Positions 26,671 through 33,991 of a DNA stretch of 64,000 bases are shown piece after piece. The notes under the pieces are model-generated. The model did no database searches. It was not told where the DNA came from and saw nothing but the letters and a program-made list of their open reading frames with translations. The number at the start of each line of letters is the position of its first letter. Position 1 is the stretch's first letter. The translations under genes were made by a program, and so were the position numbers. Origin of the DNA: Pedobacter frigidisoli (lineage in GTDB: Bacteria > Bacteroidota > Bacteroidia > Sphingobacteriales > Sphingobacteriaceae); NCBI RefSeq assembly GCF_004331675.1, contig NZ_SJSN01000008.1:1-64000 (forward strand), written 5' to 3'.

Positions 26671-26696
26671 CAAAAAGCCTCTCTAAAGAAAGGCTT
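26671..26696. terminator. Bidirectional terminator between the methyltransferase and cspA
   Basis: AAGCCT and AGGCTT flank a short loop that can pair further (CTCT/AGAA). On the minus strand TTTTTGCTTTT follows, so it mainly ends cspA transcription. It starts four bases after the methyltransferase stop. Confidence 0.75.
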
Positions 26697-26727
26697 GATG
26701 TATGTAGAATGAAACAATATATTTTGA

Positions 26728-26925
26728 CTAAACTTTTTTAACATTTACTGCCTGCAAACCTTTTTTGCCATCAGCTACTTCAAATTCCACAGGATCATTT
26801 TCTTTTAAGGTTTCGATCCCACCTAAAACATCCTTAAAGTGAACAAATAAGTCTTTATTGTCCTCTTGCACAATAAATCCAAACCCTTTTTGAGTATTAA
26901 ACCACTTAACTTTTCCGTTTGCCAT
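26728..26925 (-). CDS. CspA-family cold-shock protein
   Basis: The 65-residue protein is a single cold-shock domain with RNP1 KGFGFI (residues 13-18), RNP2 LFVHF (26-30), and the usual GKVKWFN start. It is an RNA chaperone binding single-stranded nucleic acid. The leader is AT-rich, with candidate -7 boxes 49 and 113 bases upstream, so the mRNA may carry a sizeable 5' UTR as is common for this family. Confidence 0.96.
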   Translation of the reverse strand: MANGKVKWFNTQKGFGFIVQEDNKDLFVHFKDVLGGIETLKENDPVEFEVADGKKGLQAVNVKKV

Positions 26926-26973
26926 AAAAACTGTATTAATAATAAAATTTTATACTTTAATTACTATCTGATT

Positions 26974-26981
26974 CAAAATTA
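26974..26981 (-). promoter_or_regulatory. Candidate -7 box TAATTTTG of cspA
   Basis: TAATTTTG on the minus strand, with TTTG (27008-27005) 23 bases upstream as a possible -33. An alternative -7, TATATTTG, is at 27045-27038 and would give a leader of about 105 bases. Confidence 0.4.
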
Positions 26982-27120
26982 TTGTGATTTATAGTATAAA
27001 ATATCAAATTAAATCCCAATAAATGAAACTAAACTATCAAATATAATAATTTATAGCTATAATCCAATCTTATCTCAGCAATTTGATTATAAAATTGCGG
27101 TTAAAAAGAAAAAAATTAAT

Positions 27121-27756
27121 TTATTTATTCGGCTGAGGAGTAGTACGCAAATATGGCATAATAACTTTGTGTCCTTTCGGAAATTTCGATGGAATATCCT
27201 CAGTTTTTATACTATTTACTACAATTACATCTTCTCCATCTTTCCAATCTGCAGGTGTAGCCACACTATAATTTGCAGTAAGCTGTAAAGAATCGATTAC
27301 CCTTAACACCTCATTGAAATTTCTACCTATAGAGGCTGGATAGGTAATGGTTAATTTCACTTTCTTATCAGGACTAATCACAAAAAGCGATCTAACGGTT
27401 AACGTTTCGGATGCATTCGGATGAATCATATCGTACAAGTTCGCAACAGTTTTTTCAGGATCTGCAATGATCGGAAACTCCACTGATGTGTTTTGCGTCT
27501 CATTAATATCGCTAATCCAACCTTTGTGCGATTCTGCGGTATCAACACTTAATGCCAATACCTTTACATTGCGCTTATCAAATTCGTCTTTTAGCGCAGC
27601 CGTACGACCGAGTTCTGTTGTGCAAACTGGTGTATAATCTGCTGGGTGAGAAAATAGCACTCCCCAACCATCACCTAAATAATCGTAAAAATCTATTTCT
27701 CCTATTGATGTATCTGCCTGAAAATTTGGTGCTGTATCGCCTAATCTTATGCTCAT
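27121..27756 (-). CDS. 1-Cys peroxiredoxin (Prx6 type)
   Basis: The 211-residue protein has the peroxidatic Cys45 in HPADYTPVCTTELGR and no other cysteine, so it is a true 1-Cys enzyme. The C-terminal PADWKDGEDVIV and PKGHKVIMPYLRTTPQP match the Prx6 subfamily and its length. It reduces hydrogen peroxide and alkyl peroxides using an outside thiol. It is monocistronic, with a consensus -7 box close upstream. Confidence 0.94.
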   Translation of the reverse strand: MSIRLGDTAPNFQADTSIGEIDFYDYLGDGWGVLFSHPADYTPVCTTELGRTAALKDEFDKRNVKVLALSVDTAESHKGWISDINETQNTSVEFPIIADPEKTVANLYDMIHPNASETLTVRSLFVISPDKKVKLTITYPASIGRNFNEVLRVIDSLQLTANYSVATPADWKDGEDVIVVNSIKTEDIPSKFPKGHKVIMPYLRTTPQPNK

Positions 27757-27783
27757 AATATTATTGTTTTTAATTGATTAGCA

Positions 27784-27791
27784 CAAACTTA
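27784..27791 (-). promoter_or_regulatory. -7 box TAAGTTTG of the peroxiredoxin gene
   Basis: TAAGTTTG on the minus strand fits TAnnTTTG and leaves a leader of about 20 bases. No clear -33 TTG is at the expected distance, which may mean an activator is needed. Confidence 0.5.
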
Positions 27792-27853
27792 AACAATAGT
27801 ATAGTAAATACATAGACATAATATAATTTTAATACAATCAAATTATAAATCAA

Positions 27854-27888
27854 TAAAAAAACCCTGAAGAGTTTAATCAACAGGGTTT
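27854..27888 (-). terminator. Rho-independent terminator after the anti-sigma/protease gene
   Basis: On the minus strand AACCCTG and CAGGGTT form the stem around a 14-base loop, followed by seven T residues. Confidence 0.88.
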
Positions 27889-27914
27889 CAAGAATATTAA
27901 TTTGTTTGGGTAAA

Positions 27915-29018
27915 TTAATTATAAACTTTAATCATGAAAACATAATCTTGCAATTTTTCAATTTGCTTGGTACGTTTTAATCCCGATAGTACGCTTTTTT
28001 TAGATGATGAAATTCTATTTGATCCTAGAGAATCTTGTGGAATAGCCCTCATAGCCTCTAAAATGTATTTTGATTTAATCGCAAACGCAGCACCCTCAGT
28101 TTGATCTGGCTTACCAGAAATAATACCAACCAAGTTACCGTTGTTATCCAATAATGGCCCACCACTATTACCTGGATTAACAGGAATAGAAACCTGATAT
28201 TGTGTAGTATCGCCAATAAATCCATTTTTAGAACTTACATAACCTTCACCTAAAACAGCATCATCTTTCGGATAACCCAAGGTATATACCGTTTCGCCGA
28301 TGCTACTTGTGCTCTTTTTAATGGTATATGGGATAGATGATAAATTGTTAAAATTCTTATCACTAATCTTAAGTATAGCGATGTCATTTTGCGGATCAGA
28401 ATATATCGCTTTTACCTTATAAGACTCACCTTTATTATTTTGTACATACAAAGAATCTGCACCATTAATAACATGTAAGTTTGTTAAAATATAGCCGTTA
28501 GTAGAAACTGCAAAGCCTGTTCCTCCATAATTACCTGGTTTTATATTTTTCGTGGTTGCATCAGCGGTAGTATTAGAGTTTATTGTTCTAATCAAATCCT
28601 TTGTAGAATTTCTAACTCTAGAAAGTTCACTACGCATTTGGGAATAACGTTCTTCTTGTTTGGTATTATGCTGAATAGAATAAACAGATACCAATGACAA
28701 CACCAAAAATGACGCCGCAACCGCTATTGCAGATTTATGTTTGCGCCATAATTGAACAACCTTAGATGGATGTGGCCTTAATGTAGAAGCTAGATTTTCT
28801 ACATCAATTTCTGAATGAATATTATTTAACTGTTCTTTCAATCGAGATTGTGCAGCAAACACCTCCATAGATTCTAAAAAGAATTTATGTGAAACCACTT
28901 TATGATCTACAGCAGCATCATTGCGACGCAGATTTTCAAAAGCCTCCGTTTCTTGTGGATTAAGTTTACCTAAAAGATAATCTTCAATAATTGCATCTAA
29001 CTCCAAATCGTTTCTCAT
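27915..29018 (-). CDS. Membrane protein: anti-sigma-like domain fused to a trypsin-like serine protease
   Basis: From the ATG at 29018 (367 residues) the N-terminus DAIIEDYLLGKLNPQETEAFE is the pattern of Bacteroidota anti-sigma factors, cytoplasmic. A transmembrane helix follows at about 96-115 (SAIAVAASFLVLSLVSVYSI). After a coiled-coil-like linker comes an HtrA/trypsin-type domain (about 160-335) with His182 in TNLHVI, Asp212 in NDIAILKI and Ser285 in GNSGGPL, so the triad is complete. No PDZ domain is seen. The gene starts eight bases after the stop of the ECF sigma gene, which fits a sigma/anti-sigma pair. I infer that a signal in the periplasm acts through the protease domain to free the sigma factor. 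An upstream in-frame start at 29066 would overlap the sigma gene and is less likely. Confidence 0.85.
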   Translation of the reverse strand: MRNDLELDAIIEDYLLGKLNPQETEAFENLRRNDAAVDHKVVSHKFFLESMEVFAAQSRLKEQLNNIHSEIDVENLASTLRPHPSKVVQLWRKHKSAIAVAASFLVLSLVSVYSIQHNTKQEERYSQMRSELSRVRNSTKDLIRTINSNTTADATTKNIKPGNYGGTGFAVSTNGYILTNLHVINGADSLYVQNNKGESYKVKAIYSDPQNDIAILKISDKNFNNLSSIPYTIKKSTSSIGETVYTLGYPKDDAVLGEGYVSSKNGFIGDTTQYQVSIPVNPGNSGGPLLDNNGNLVGIISGKPDQTEGAAFAIKSKYILEAMRAIPQDSLGSNRISSSKKSVLSGLKRTKQIEKLQDYVFMIKVYN

Positions 29019-29026
29019 TTCAATTA

Positions 29027-29593
29027 TTATGGTTGAAAAAATATTTTCTTTAACCGCTGTAAGCATTTATATTTCTGCGTTTTTGCATTATCAGTATTGG
29101 TATAACCAAACTTTTCGCAAATATCCTGCATGGATAAATTGTGGATATAAAAATCCTGAATAATAGTTTTGCAGGGTTCACCTAGATGATCGAGAGCAGA
29201 TTGCATTTTAACAAAAGCTGCATCTTTTTCCTCGTGATGCTCAACATCCTCTTCTACCGCAAAAACATCTTCATAATCTGTTATGTTGCCAGCTTTTTTA
29301 CTATTCTGGCTTAGTTTCTTTAACCAAATTCTTCTACAAACAGAGTAAATATATGTTTTCAGTTTACTACTTAACTCAAAGTTACCTTCCTTAATCTTGT
29401 TATATAAAACGATAATTCCCTCTTGGTAAACATCCTTTGCATCGTCTTCATTTCCGTTATTATTAAGGATAAATTGCAATACCATTGCATAATAAGCCTT
29501 ATATAACTTGTTAAGTATATCTTCAGAGTTATTTAGAATACCTAAAATAACTTCTCTATCTGTTGGAACTGAACTCTTTAAACTGTTATTCAC
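29027..29593 (-). CDS. ECF RNA polymerase sigma factor
   Basis: The 188-residue protein has region 2 (LYKAYYAMVLQFILNNNGNEDDAKDVYQEGIIVLYNKI, with the DVYQE core) and region 4 (CKTIIQDFYIHNLSMQDICEKFGYTNTDNAKTQKYKCLQRLK). Its start is GTG at 29593: a TAA lies two codons upstream in frame and no ATG occurs before about residue 36. Two sites of its own predicted promoter type, GGGTTAC-N15/16-GTATTAA, lie directly upstream, which suggests positive autoregulation. The downstream gene is its likely anti-sigma. Divergent lipoprotein genes carry the same promoter motif. Confidence 0.93.
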   Translation of the reverse strand: MNNSLKSSVPTDREVILGILNNSEDILNKLYKAYYAMVLQFILNNNGNEDDAKDVYQEGIIVLYNKIKEGNFELSSKLKTYIYSVCRRIWLKKLSQNSKKAGNITDYEDVFAVEEDVEHHEEKDAAFVKMQSALDHLGEPCKTIIQDFYIHNLSMQDICEKFGYTNTDNAKTQKYKCLQRLKKIFFQP

Positions 29594-29596
29594 TAG

Positions 29597-29625
29597 TTAA
29601 TACATTTTTCTAAAAATAGTAACCC
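29597..29625 (-). promoter_or_regulatory. Predicted ECF promoter, proximal to the sigma gene
   Basis: On the minus strand GGGTTAC (29625-29619), 15 bases, GTATTAA (29603-29597). The -10 ends only three bases before the GTG start, so transcripts from it would be leaderless or begin within the codon. Confidence 0.75.
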
Positions 29626-29664
29626 AATATTAGACAAAAAAATATTTATTGCTACTATGATTGC

Positions 29665-29694
29665 TTAATACGATCTCAACATTAAGGGTAACCC
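29665..29694 (-). promoter_or_regulatory. Predicted ECF promoter, distal to the sigma gene
   Basis: On the minus strand GGGTTAC (29694-29688), 16 bases, GTATTAA (29671-29665). It would give a leader of about 65 bases before the GTG start. Confidence 0.7.
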
Positions 29695-29736
29695 AACGAT
29701 GCGATAAAAAATATTTTCACTTTTTTATAAATTATT

Positions 29737-29765
29737 GGGTTACCTTTTTACCTTTGCGGCATTAA
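29737..29765 (+). promoter_or_regulatory. Predicted ECF promoter of lipoprotein gene 1
   Basis: GGGTTAC (29737-29743), 15 bases, GCATTAA (29759-29765); ATG 37 bases on. Within the spacer TACCTTTG (29749-29756) also fits the housekeeping -7 box, so this gene may have two overlapping promoters. Confidence 0.75.
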
Positions 29766-29801
29766 CAAGAAAATTAATTAATTACTTAAAAAAATTCAAA
29801 C

Positions 29802-30020
29802 ATGAAAAATGCATTCAAATTAGGCTTCTTAGCTTTAGCTTTATCTTTATCAGTTGTTGCTTGTAACTCAGAAAAAAAAGCTGACGGTGCTGATACTACT
29901 TTAACTGATTCTTCTACTATCGTTACTGATACAACTAAAGTTGATACTACAGTTACTGATTCTACTGTAAAAGATACTTCAGTAAAAGCTACAACAACTA
30001 CTACAGAAGTTAAACACTAG
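29802..30020 (+). CDS. Small Thr/Asp-rich lipoprotein, copy 1
   Basis: The 72-residue precursor has a signal peptide with lipobox VVAC (Cys21), followed by NSEKKADGADTT and a tail made almost only of Thr, Asp, Ser, Val and Lys (DTT, TDST and KDT units), ending EVKH. The mature part looks disordered and extended, as for a spacer or surface-exposed tail. It is one of three paralogues at 29802, 30155 and 30755, each monocistronic with its own predicted ECF promoter and terminator. Copies 1 and 2 share flanking DNA, so they arose by recent tandem duplication. The function is unknown; a role in envelope stress is inferred from the promoter. Confidence 0.85.
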   Translation: MKNAFKLGFLALALSLSVVACNSEKKADGADTTLTDSSTIVTDTTKVDTTVTDSTVKDTSVKATTTTTEVKH

Positions 30021-30041
30021 TCTAACTTTACTTATACAAAA

Positions 30042-30072
30042 GGGCTTTGGGATTTCTCCTAAAGCCTTTTTT
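30042..30072 (+). terminator. Terminator after lipoprotein gene 1
   Basis: GGGCTTTGGGA pairs with TCCTAAAGCC (one mismatch), followed by six T residues and a further T-run. Confidence 0.85.
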
Positions 30073-30090
30073 GTTTTTTTTACTTTTTTC

Positions 30091-30119
30091 GGGTTACCTT
30101 TTTAGGTTTCTGGTATTAA
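30091..30119 (+). promoter_or_regulatory. Predicted ECF promoter of lipoprotein gene 2
   Basis: GGGTTAC (30091-30097), 15 bases, GTATTAA (30113-30119); ATG 36 bases on. Confidence 0.75.
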
Positions 30120-30154
30120 GGTTGAATTAATTAATTACTTAAAAGAATTTCAAA

Positions 30155-30373
30155 ATGAAAAATGCATTCAAATTAGGCTTTTTAGCTTTAGCTTTATCTT
30201 TATCAGTTGTTGCTTGTAACTCAGAAAAAAAAGCTGACGGTGCTGATACTACTTTAACTGATTCTTCAGCTATCGTTACTGACACTACTGCAACAGATAC
30301 TACAGTTAAAGATTCTACTGTAAAAGATACTACAGTTGCTGTAACTACTGAAAAAACTGAAGTTAAACACTAG
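30155..30373 (+). CDS. Small Thr/Asp-rich lipoprotein, copy 2
   Basis: The 72-residue protein is identical to copy 1 over about the first 37 residues, including the Cys21 lipobox, and differs in the order of DTT/KDST units in the tail. Nucleotide identity also covers the leader (AATTAATTACTTAAAA) and the bases after the stop, marking a duplicated unit of roughly 350 bp that includes promoter and terminator. The conserved signal peptide with a drifting tail suggests that tail composition, not exact sequence, is what matters. Confidence 0.85.
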   Translation: MKNAFKLGFLALALSLSVVACNSEKKADGADTTLTDSSAIVTDTTATDTTVKDSTVKDTTVAVTTEKTEVKH

Positions 30374-30393
30374 TCTAACTTTACTCATAGAAA

Positions 30394-30426
30394 AGCCTTT
30401 AAGTTCGCTTAAAGCCTTTTTTTATG
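30394..30426 (+). terminator. Terminator after lipoprotein gene 2
   Basis: CTTTAAG-TTCG-CTTAAAG is a perfect seven-pair hairpin with a stable tetraloop, flanked by GC and followed by seven T residues. Confidence 0.85.
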
Positions 30427-30682
30427 AAATAAATTTAGTTTCATTTTTCTTTAAGAGAAATTAAACCTTTAACCTAAAATAAAATATGCTGAAAAAATAA
30501 TCTCTTTAGTATTAAATCTTTTTATCCGCAACTACTTATTGCACTTTTCTTTAATTCTAACATAAAACTGCTTGGTTAAAACCTGTTATTCCTCAAACTC
30601 AATAAAAGATCTAAATTTATCTCAATTTATAAATAAAAAAAACTTTAAACTCGTTAAGAATGTTTTTTTTAACAGAAAATTT

Positions 30683-30711
30683 GGGTTACTTTAGGTTCTA
30701 AATCGTATTAA
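30683..30711 (+). promoter_or_regulatory. Predicted ECF promoter of lipoprotein gene 3
   Basis: GGGTTAC (30683-30689), 15 bases, GTATTAA (30705-30711); ATG 44 bases on. The spacer differs from those of copies 1 and 2. Confidence 0.75.
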
Positions 30712-30754
30712 TTGTAAATAATCAATCTCACATCCCACAACAAAACAAAAAAAC

Positions 30755-30952
30755 ATGAAAAATTCATTCAAATTAGGTTTTCTAGGTCTAGCTTTGTCGT
30801 TATCTGTAGTAGCTTGTAGCTCTGATAAAAAAGCTGATGGTGCTGATACAACGGTTACCGATTCAACTGTTGTTGATACAACCATCACCACCACTACCAC
30901 TGACACTAGTGCGGTTGATACTACAATGGCCGATACTACTAAAAAAATGTAG
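30755..30952 (+). CDS. Small Thr/Asp-rich lipoprotein, copy 3 (diverged)
   Basis: The 65-residue precursor has the same signal peptide (MKNSFKLGFLGLALSLSVV) with Cys21 and SSDKKADGADTT, then a Thr/Asp/Val tail (TTTTTDTSAVDTT) ending in KKM. It is older than the copy 1/2 duplication, since leader and flanks no longer match. The promoter motif has nevertheless been kept, which supports its function. Confidence 0.83.
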   Translation: MKNSFKLGFLGLALSLSVVACSSDKKADGADTTVTDSTVVDTTITTTTTDTSAVDTTMADTTKKM

Positions 30953-30971
30953 TTTTTAAAACATTTTAAAA

Positions 30972-31001
30972 AGACTTATGGGCAACCATAGGTCTTTTTT
31001 T
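30972..31001 (+). terminator. Terminator after lipoprotein gene 3
   Basis: AGACTTATGG-GCAA-CCATAGGTCT forms a ten-pair stem (one mismatch), followed by seven T residues. Confidence 0.9.
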
Positions 31002-31042
31002 GTTTTAACTGTTTTAATAACCTTAAAATCCATCAATTGTAG

Positions 31043-31050
31043 TAAATTTG
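31043..31050 (+). promoter_or_regulatory. -7 box TAAATTTG of purB
   Basis: TAAATTTG followed by CGCC fits the phylum -7 box and lies 22 bases before the ATG. The -33 element is weak. Confidence 0.5.
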
Positions 31051-31072
31051 CGCCAAAATTATAATCTGCATA

Positions 31073-32419
31073 ATGAATTTAACCGCACTACAAGCAATTT
31101 CACCAGTTGATGGTCGTTACAGAAAAACGACAGAAAGTTTAGCCGCTTACTTTTCTGAGGAGGCACTAATTAAATACCGTGTTTTTGTAGAAATTGAATA
31201 CTTCATTGCATTATGCGAAATTAACCTACCAGGTTTAGAAAATTTTGATAAATCTCTCTATACGCAACTACGCTTAATACACGAAAATTTTTCGGAGACC
31301 GATGCCTTAGAAATTAAAGAGACTGAAAAAGTAACCAACCACGATGTTAAAGCAGTTGAATATTTTATCAAAAATAAATTTGATTCGCTTTCGCTCCAAG
31401 ATTATAAGGAATTTATCCATTTCGGATTAACCTCACAAGACATTAATAATACTGCAATTCCTTATTCAATAAAATTAGCCCTAAACAATAGCTATTATCC
31501 AGCAATATCATCATTAATTGAAAAGATTAATGCTTTGGCAACAGACTGGAAAGATATTCCAATGCTAGCTTTTACTCATGGTCAGCCAGCCTCTCCTACC
31601 AAACTTGGTAAAGAGTTTTTGGTTTTCGCAGAGCGATTAAGTATTCAATTAAAAAATTTAAAAGCCATACCGAACAGTGCTAAATTTGGTGGGGCAACAG
31701 GGAATTTCAATGCACATCATATTGCGTATCCGCAAGTAAACTGGGTCGATTTCTCCAATCAATTCGTAAATGAAACTTTGGGCTTAACTCGTGCCCAACA
31801 TACCACACAGATTGAGCATTACGATCAATTCGCGGCTCAATGTGATGCCTTAAAGCGTATTAACAATATTATTATAGATTTAGATAGAGATATTTGGACC
31901 TACATCTCCAAAAATTATTTCAAACAGCAGATCAAAGCTGGGGAAATTGGATCATCGGCAATGCCACACAAGGTTAACCCTATTGATTTTGAAAATGCAG
32001 AGGGAAATGCAGGAATTGCAAACGCCTTGTTTGAATTCTTTGCAGCGAAACTTCCTATCTCACGTTTGCAAAGAGATTTAACAGATTCTACAGTTTTAAG
32101 AAATGTTGGTGTTCCATTAGCACATACCTTAATTGCTATAAATTCTACTTTGCGTGGATTGAATAAAATTTTATTGAACGAAGCTGCTCTACACGCAGAT
32201 TTAGATGATAATTGGGCAGTTGTTGCCGAAGCGATTCAAACTGTTTTACGCAGGGAAAATTATCCAAATCCTTATGAAGCCTTAAAGGAGTTAACCAGAA
32301 CAAATTCTAAAATTAATGCAACAAGCATTGCGACATTTATTGAGGGATTGGAAGTTGCTGAGGCTGTGAAAATACAGCTGAGAACGATTACACCATTTAA
32401 TTATACTGGCGTTTTCTAG
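31073..32419 (+). CDS. purB: Adenylosuccinate lyase
   Basis: The 448-residue protein begins with the ISPVDGRYR motif of the enteric-type enzyme, has HFGLTSQDINNTA, AFTHGQPASPTKLGKE, KFGGATGNFNAH, and the fumarase/aspartase-superfamily signature GSSAMPHKVNPIDFENAEGN. It splits SAICAR and adenylosuccinate, releasing fumarate, in purine synthesis. Length and motifs are complete. It is monocistronic. Confidence 0.97.
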   Translation: MNLTALQAISPVDGRYRKTTESLAAYFSEEALIKYRVFVEIEYFIALCEINLPGLENFDKSLYTQLRLIHENFSETDALEIKETEKVTNHDVKAVEYFIKNKFDSLSLQDYKEFIHFGLTSQDINNTAIPYSIKLALNNSYYPAISSLIEKINALATDWKDIPMLAFTHGQPASPTKLGKEFLVFAERLSIQLKNLKAIPNSAKFGGATGNFNAHHIAYPQVNWVDFSNQFVNETLGLTRAQHTTQIEHYDQFAAQCDALKRINNIIIDLDRDIWTYISKNYFKQQIKAGEIGSSAMPHKVNPIDFENAEGNAGIANALFEFFAAKLPISRLQRDLTDSTVLRNVGVPLAHTLIAINSTLRGLNKILLNEAALHADLDDNWAVVAEAIQTVLRRENYPNPYEALKELTRTNSKINATSIATFIEGLEVAEAVKIQLRTITPFNYTGVF

Positions 32420-32506
32420 TCAAATTAAATTGACGTAGAACCGACAGCTTGCCAAGGCTTTATTGATGAGTAATTGTTAATTTTGTTTATTCAAATTGAT
32501 TAAGAC

Positions 32507-33058
32507 ATGACGATTAACGTATATACAGAACAGACTCCTAATCCAGCAACCATGAAATTTATGGTTAACAAGCTGTTAATTAACGGAAGTGAAGATTTTG
32601 CGACTAAGGAAAGTGCCGAACATTCTCCTTTTGCTAAAGAATTGTTCAAGTTTAACTTTGTATCTGGTGTATTTTTCGCCAGTAATTTTGTAACAGTTAC
32701 CAAAACTGAGGATGCAGATTGGGCTGATATAGAAGCCATTTTAAAAGAATTTGTTAAAGGTGCTGTAGAATCAGAATTAAAAATTAAGGAAGAATCAGCA
32801 GAAGAAGCTCCTGCATTTGAAGGTTCGGAAACTGAAATTAAGATTCAGCAAATCTTGCATGATTATGTTCGTCCAGCTGTAGAGCAAGATGGTGGTGCAA
32901 TTACTTACAAATCTTTTGATGAGGGTGTTGTAACCGTAGAATTACGTGGATCTTGCAGTGGATGCCCATCTTCTACCATTACACTTAAATCAGGCATTCA
33001 AAACTTATTACAAAGAATGGTACCTGAAGTTACAGAAGTAGTTTCTGAAGCTTTATAA
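32507..33058 (+). CDS. Nfu-type iron-sulfur cluster carrier
   Basis: The 183-residue protein combines an N-terminal Nfu_N domain (YTEQTPNPATMKFMV) with a C-terminal NifU-like domain carrying the CxxC pair Cys150/Cys153 in GSCSGCPSS. A Glu/Ala-rich linker (about 88-108) joins them. It carries [4Fe-4S] clusters to target apoproteins. It lies 87 bases after purB, with a strong terminator behind it. Confidence 0.93.
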   Translation: MTINVYTEQTPNPATMKFMVNKLLINGSEDFATKESAEHSPFAKELFKFNFVSGVFFASNFVTVTKTEDADWADIEAILKEFVKGAVESELKIKEESAEEAPAFEGSETEIKIQQILHDYVRPAVEQDGGAITYKSFDEGVVTVELRGSCSGCPSSTITLKSGIQNLLQRMVPEVTEVVSEAL

Positions 33059-33089
33059 TTTAGCATTTTTCATAGTACATATATAGTGA

Positions 33090-33119
33090 AAAGTCCCGGT
33101 GAGAATCGGGACTTTTTTA
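33090..33119 (+). terminator. Terminator after nfu
   Basis: AAGTCCCG and CGGGACTT form an eight-pair stem around an eight-base loop, followed by six T residues with two more T after an A. It also separates the convergent phosphatase gene. Confidence 0.9.
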
Positions 33120-33138
33120 TGCACTAAAATTTTAAGAA

Positions 33139-33930
33139 TTACTTGAAATGCCTTTTTATCGCTTCTAACATTTCAGCTGTTAACTTTCCATTGGTTGCCA
33201 ATATTTCCCGCTTGGTAAAATATTCGTTTCCTCCTGAGAAATCGAAAACCTCTCCTCCTGCTTGCTGAACGATGTAACAGCCTGCAGCAAAATCCCACTG
33301 TTGTAAATTATACTCAAAAAAAGCATCGAAGCGACCACAAGCTGTGTAAACTAAATCAATTGCTGCAGCGCCAATACGGCGAACACCATGGCTTTTTTGC
33401 ATCATCTCTTCCAACAACTTTAAATATTGCGGTTGTTTATCAAATTGATAATAAGGAAAGCCCGTCGCCAATAAACTCGATTTTAAATCAGGATTGATTG
33501 AAACCCGTATTTCTTTTTTATTTAAGAAAGCACTTCCACCTTTATAGGAATAAAAGATCTCCCCTCTGTTTAGCTCGTAAACTACACCGATAACTGAAAC
33601 GCCATCTTCGTAAAGCGCAACGCTAATCCCGTAAGCTGGAATGCCATGGATGAAATTTGTGGTGCCATCCAGTGGATCAATAATCCAAGTATAAGTTTTA
33701 CCCTCGCGACTAATCGTTTTTTCCTCTGTTATAAATCCAGCATCTGGAATGAGTTTTTCGAGATTTTGAACAAGTTTCTGTTCTGCTGTTTTATCAACAT
33801 AAGAAACCATATCATTTAAACCTTTATATTCGATTTTGTTGGCATCAAATTGCATCGCTTCCTTGCGGATAAAATTTCCGGTAAGCTTTACAATCGATAT
33901 CACTTTGTTGCATAGTAATTCGTAATTCAT
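33139..33930 (-). CDS. Inositol monophosphatase family protein
   Basis: The 263-residue protein has the metal-binding motifs of the family: AGFITEEKT, WIIDPLDGTTNFIHG and QWDFAAGCYIV, at the usual length. Substrates could be inositol-phosphate, a sugar phosphate or PAP, so no symbol is given. It lies 61 bases downstream of lgt on the same strand and may be co-transcribed. Confidence 0.92.
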   Translation of the reverse strand: MNYELLCNKVISIVKLTGNFIRKEAMQFDANKIEYKGLNDMVSYVDKTAEQKLVQNLEKLIPDAGFITEEKTISREGKTYTWIIDPLDGTTNFIHGIPAYGISVALYEDGVSVIGVVYELNRGEIFYSYKGGSAFLNKKEIRVSINPDLKSSLLATGFPYYQFDKQPQYLKLLEEMMQKSHGVRRIGAAAIDLVYTACGRFDAFFEYNLQQWDFAAGCYIVQQAGGEVFDFSGGNEYFTKREILATNGKLTAEMLEAIKRHFK

Positions 33931-33991
33931 AGTTATTTAACAAAAACCTTTACAGGTTGTTGGAGTTAAAATGAACTTATTGTCCAGAAAA

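Larger units (their letters stand above)
30374..30754. other. Intergenic region with terminator and third ECF promoter
   Basis: It holds the terminator of lipoprotein gene 2 at its left end and the promoter of gene 3 at 30683-30711. Between 30424 and 30680 the DNA is very AT-rich with long A- and T-runs, and I see no gene in it. Confidence 0.6.

Noticed and set aside
29802..30952. Lipoprotein triplication considered as an insertion-sequence scar
   Set aside because: No terminal repeats or target duplications are seen, and each copy is a full gene with promoter and terminator.
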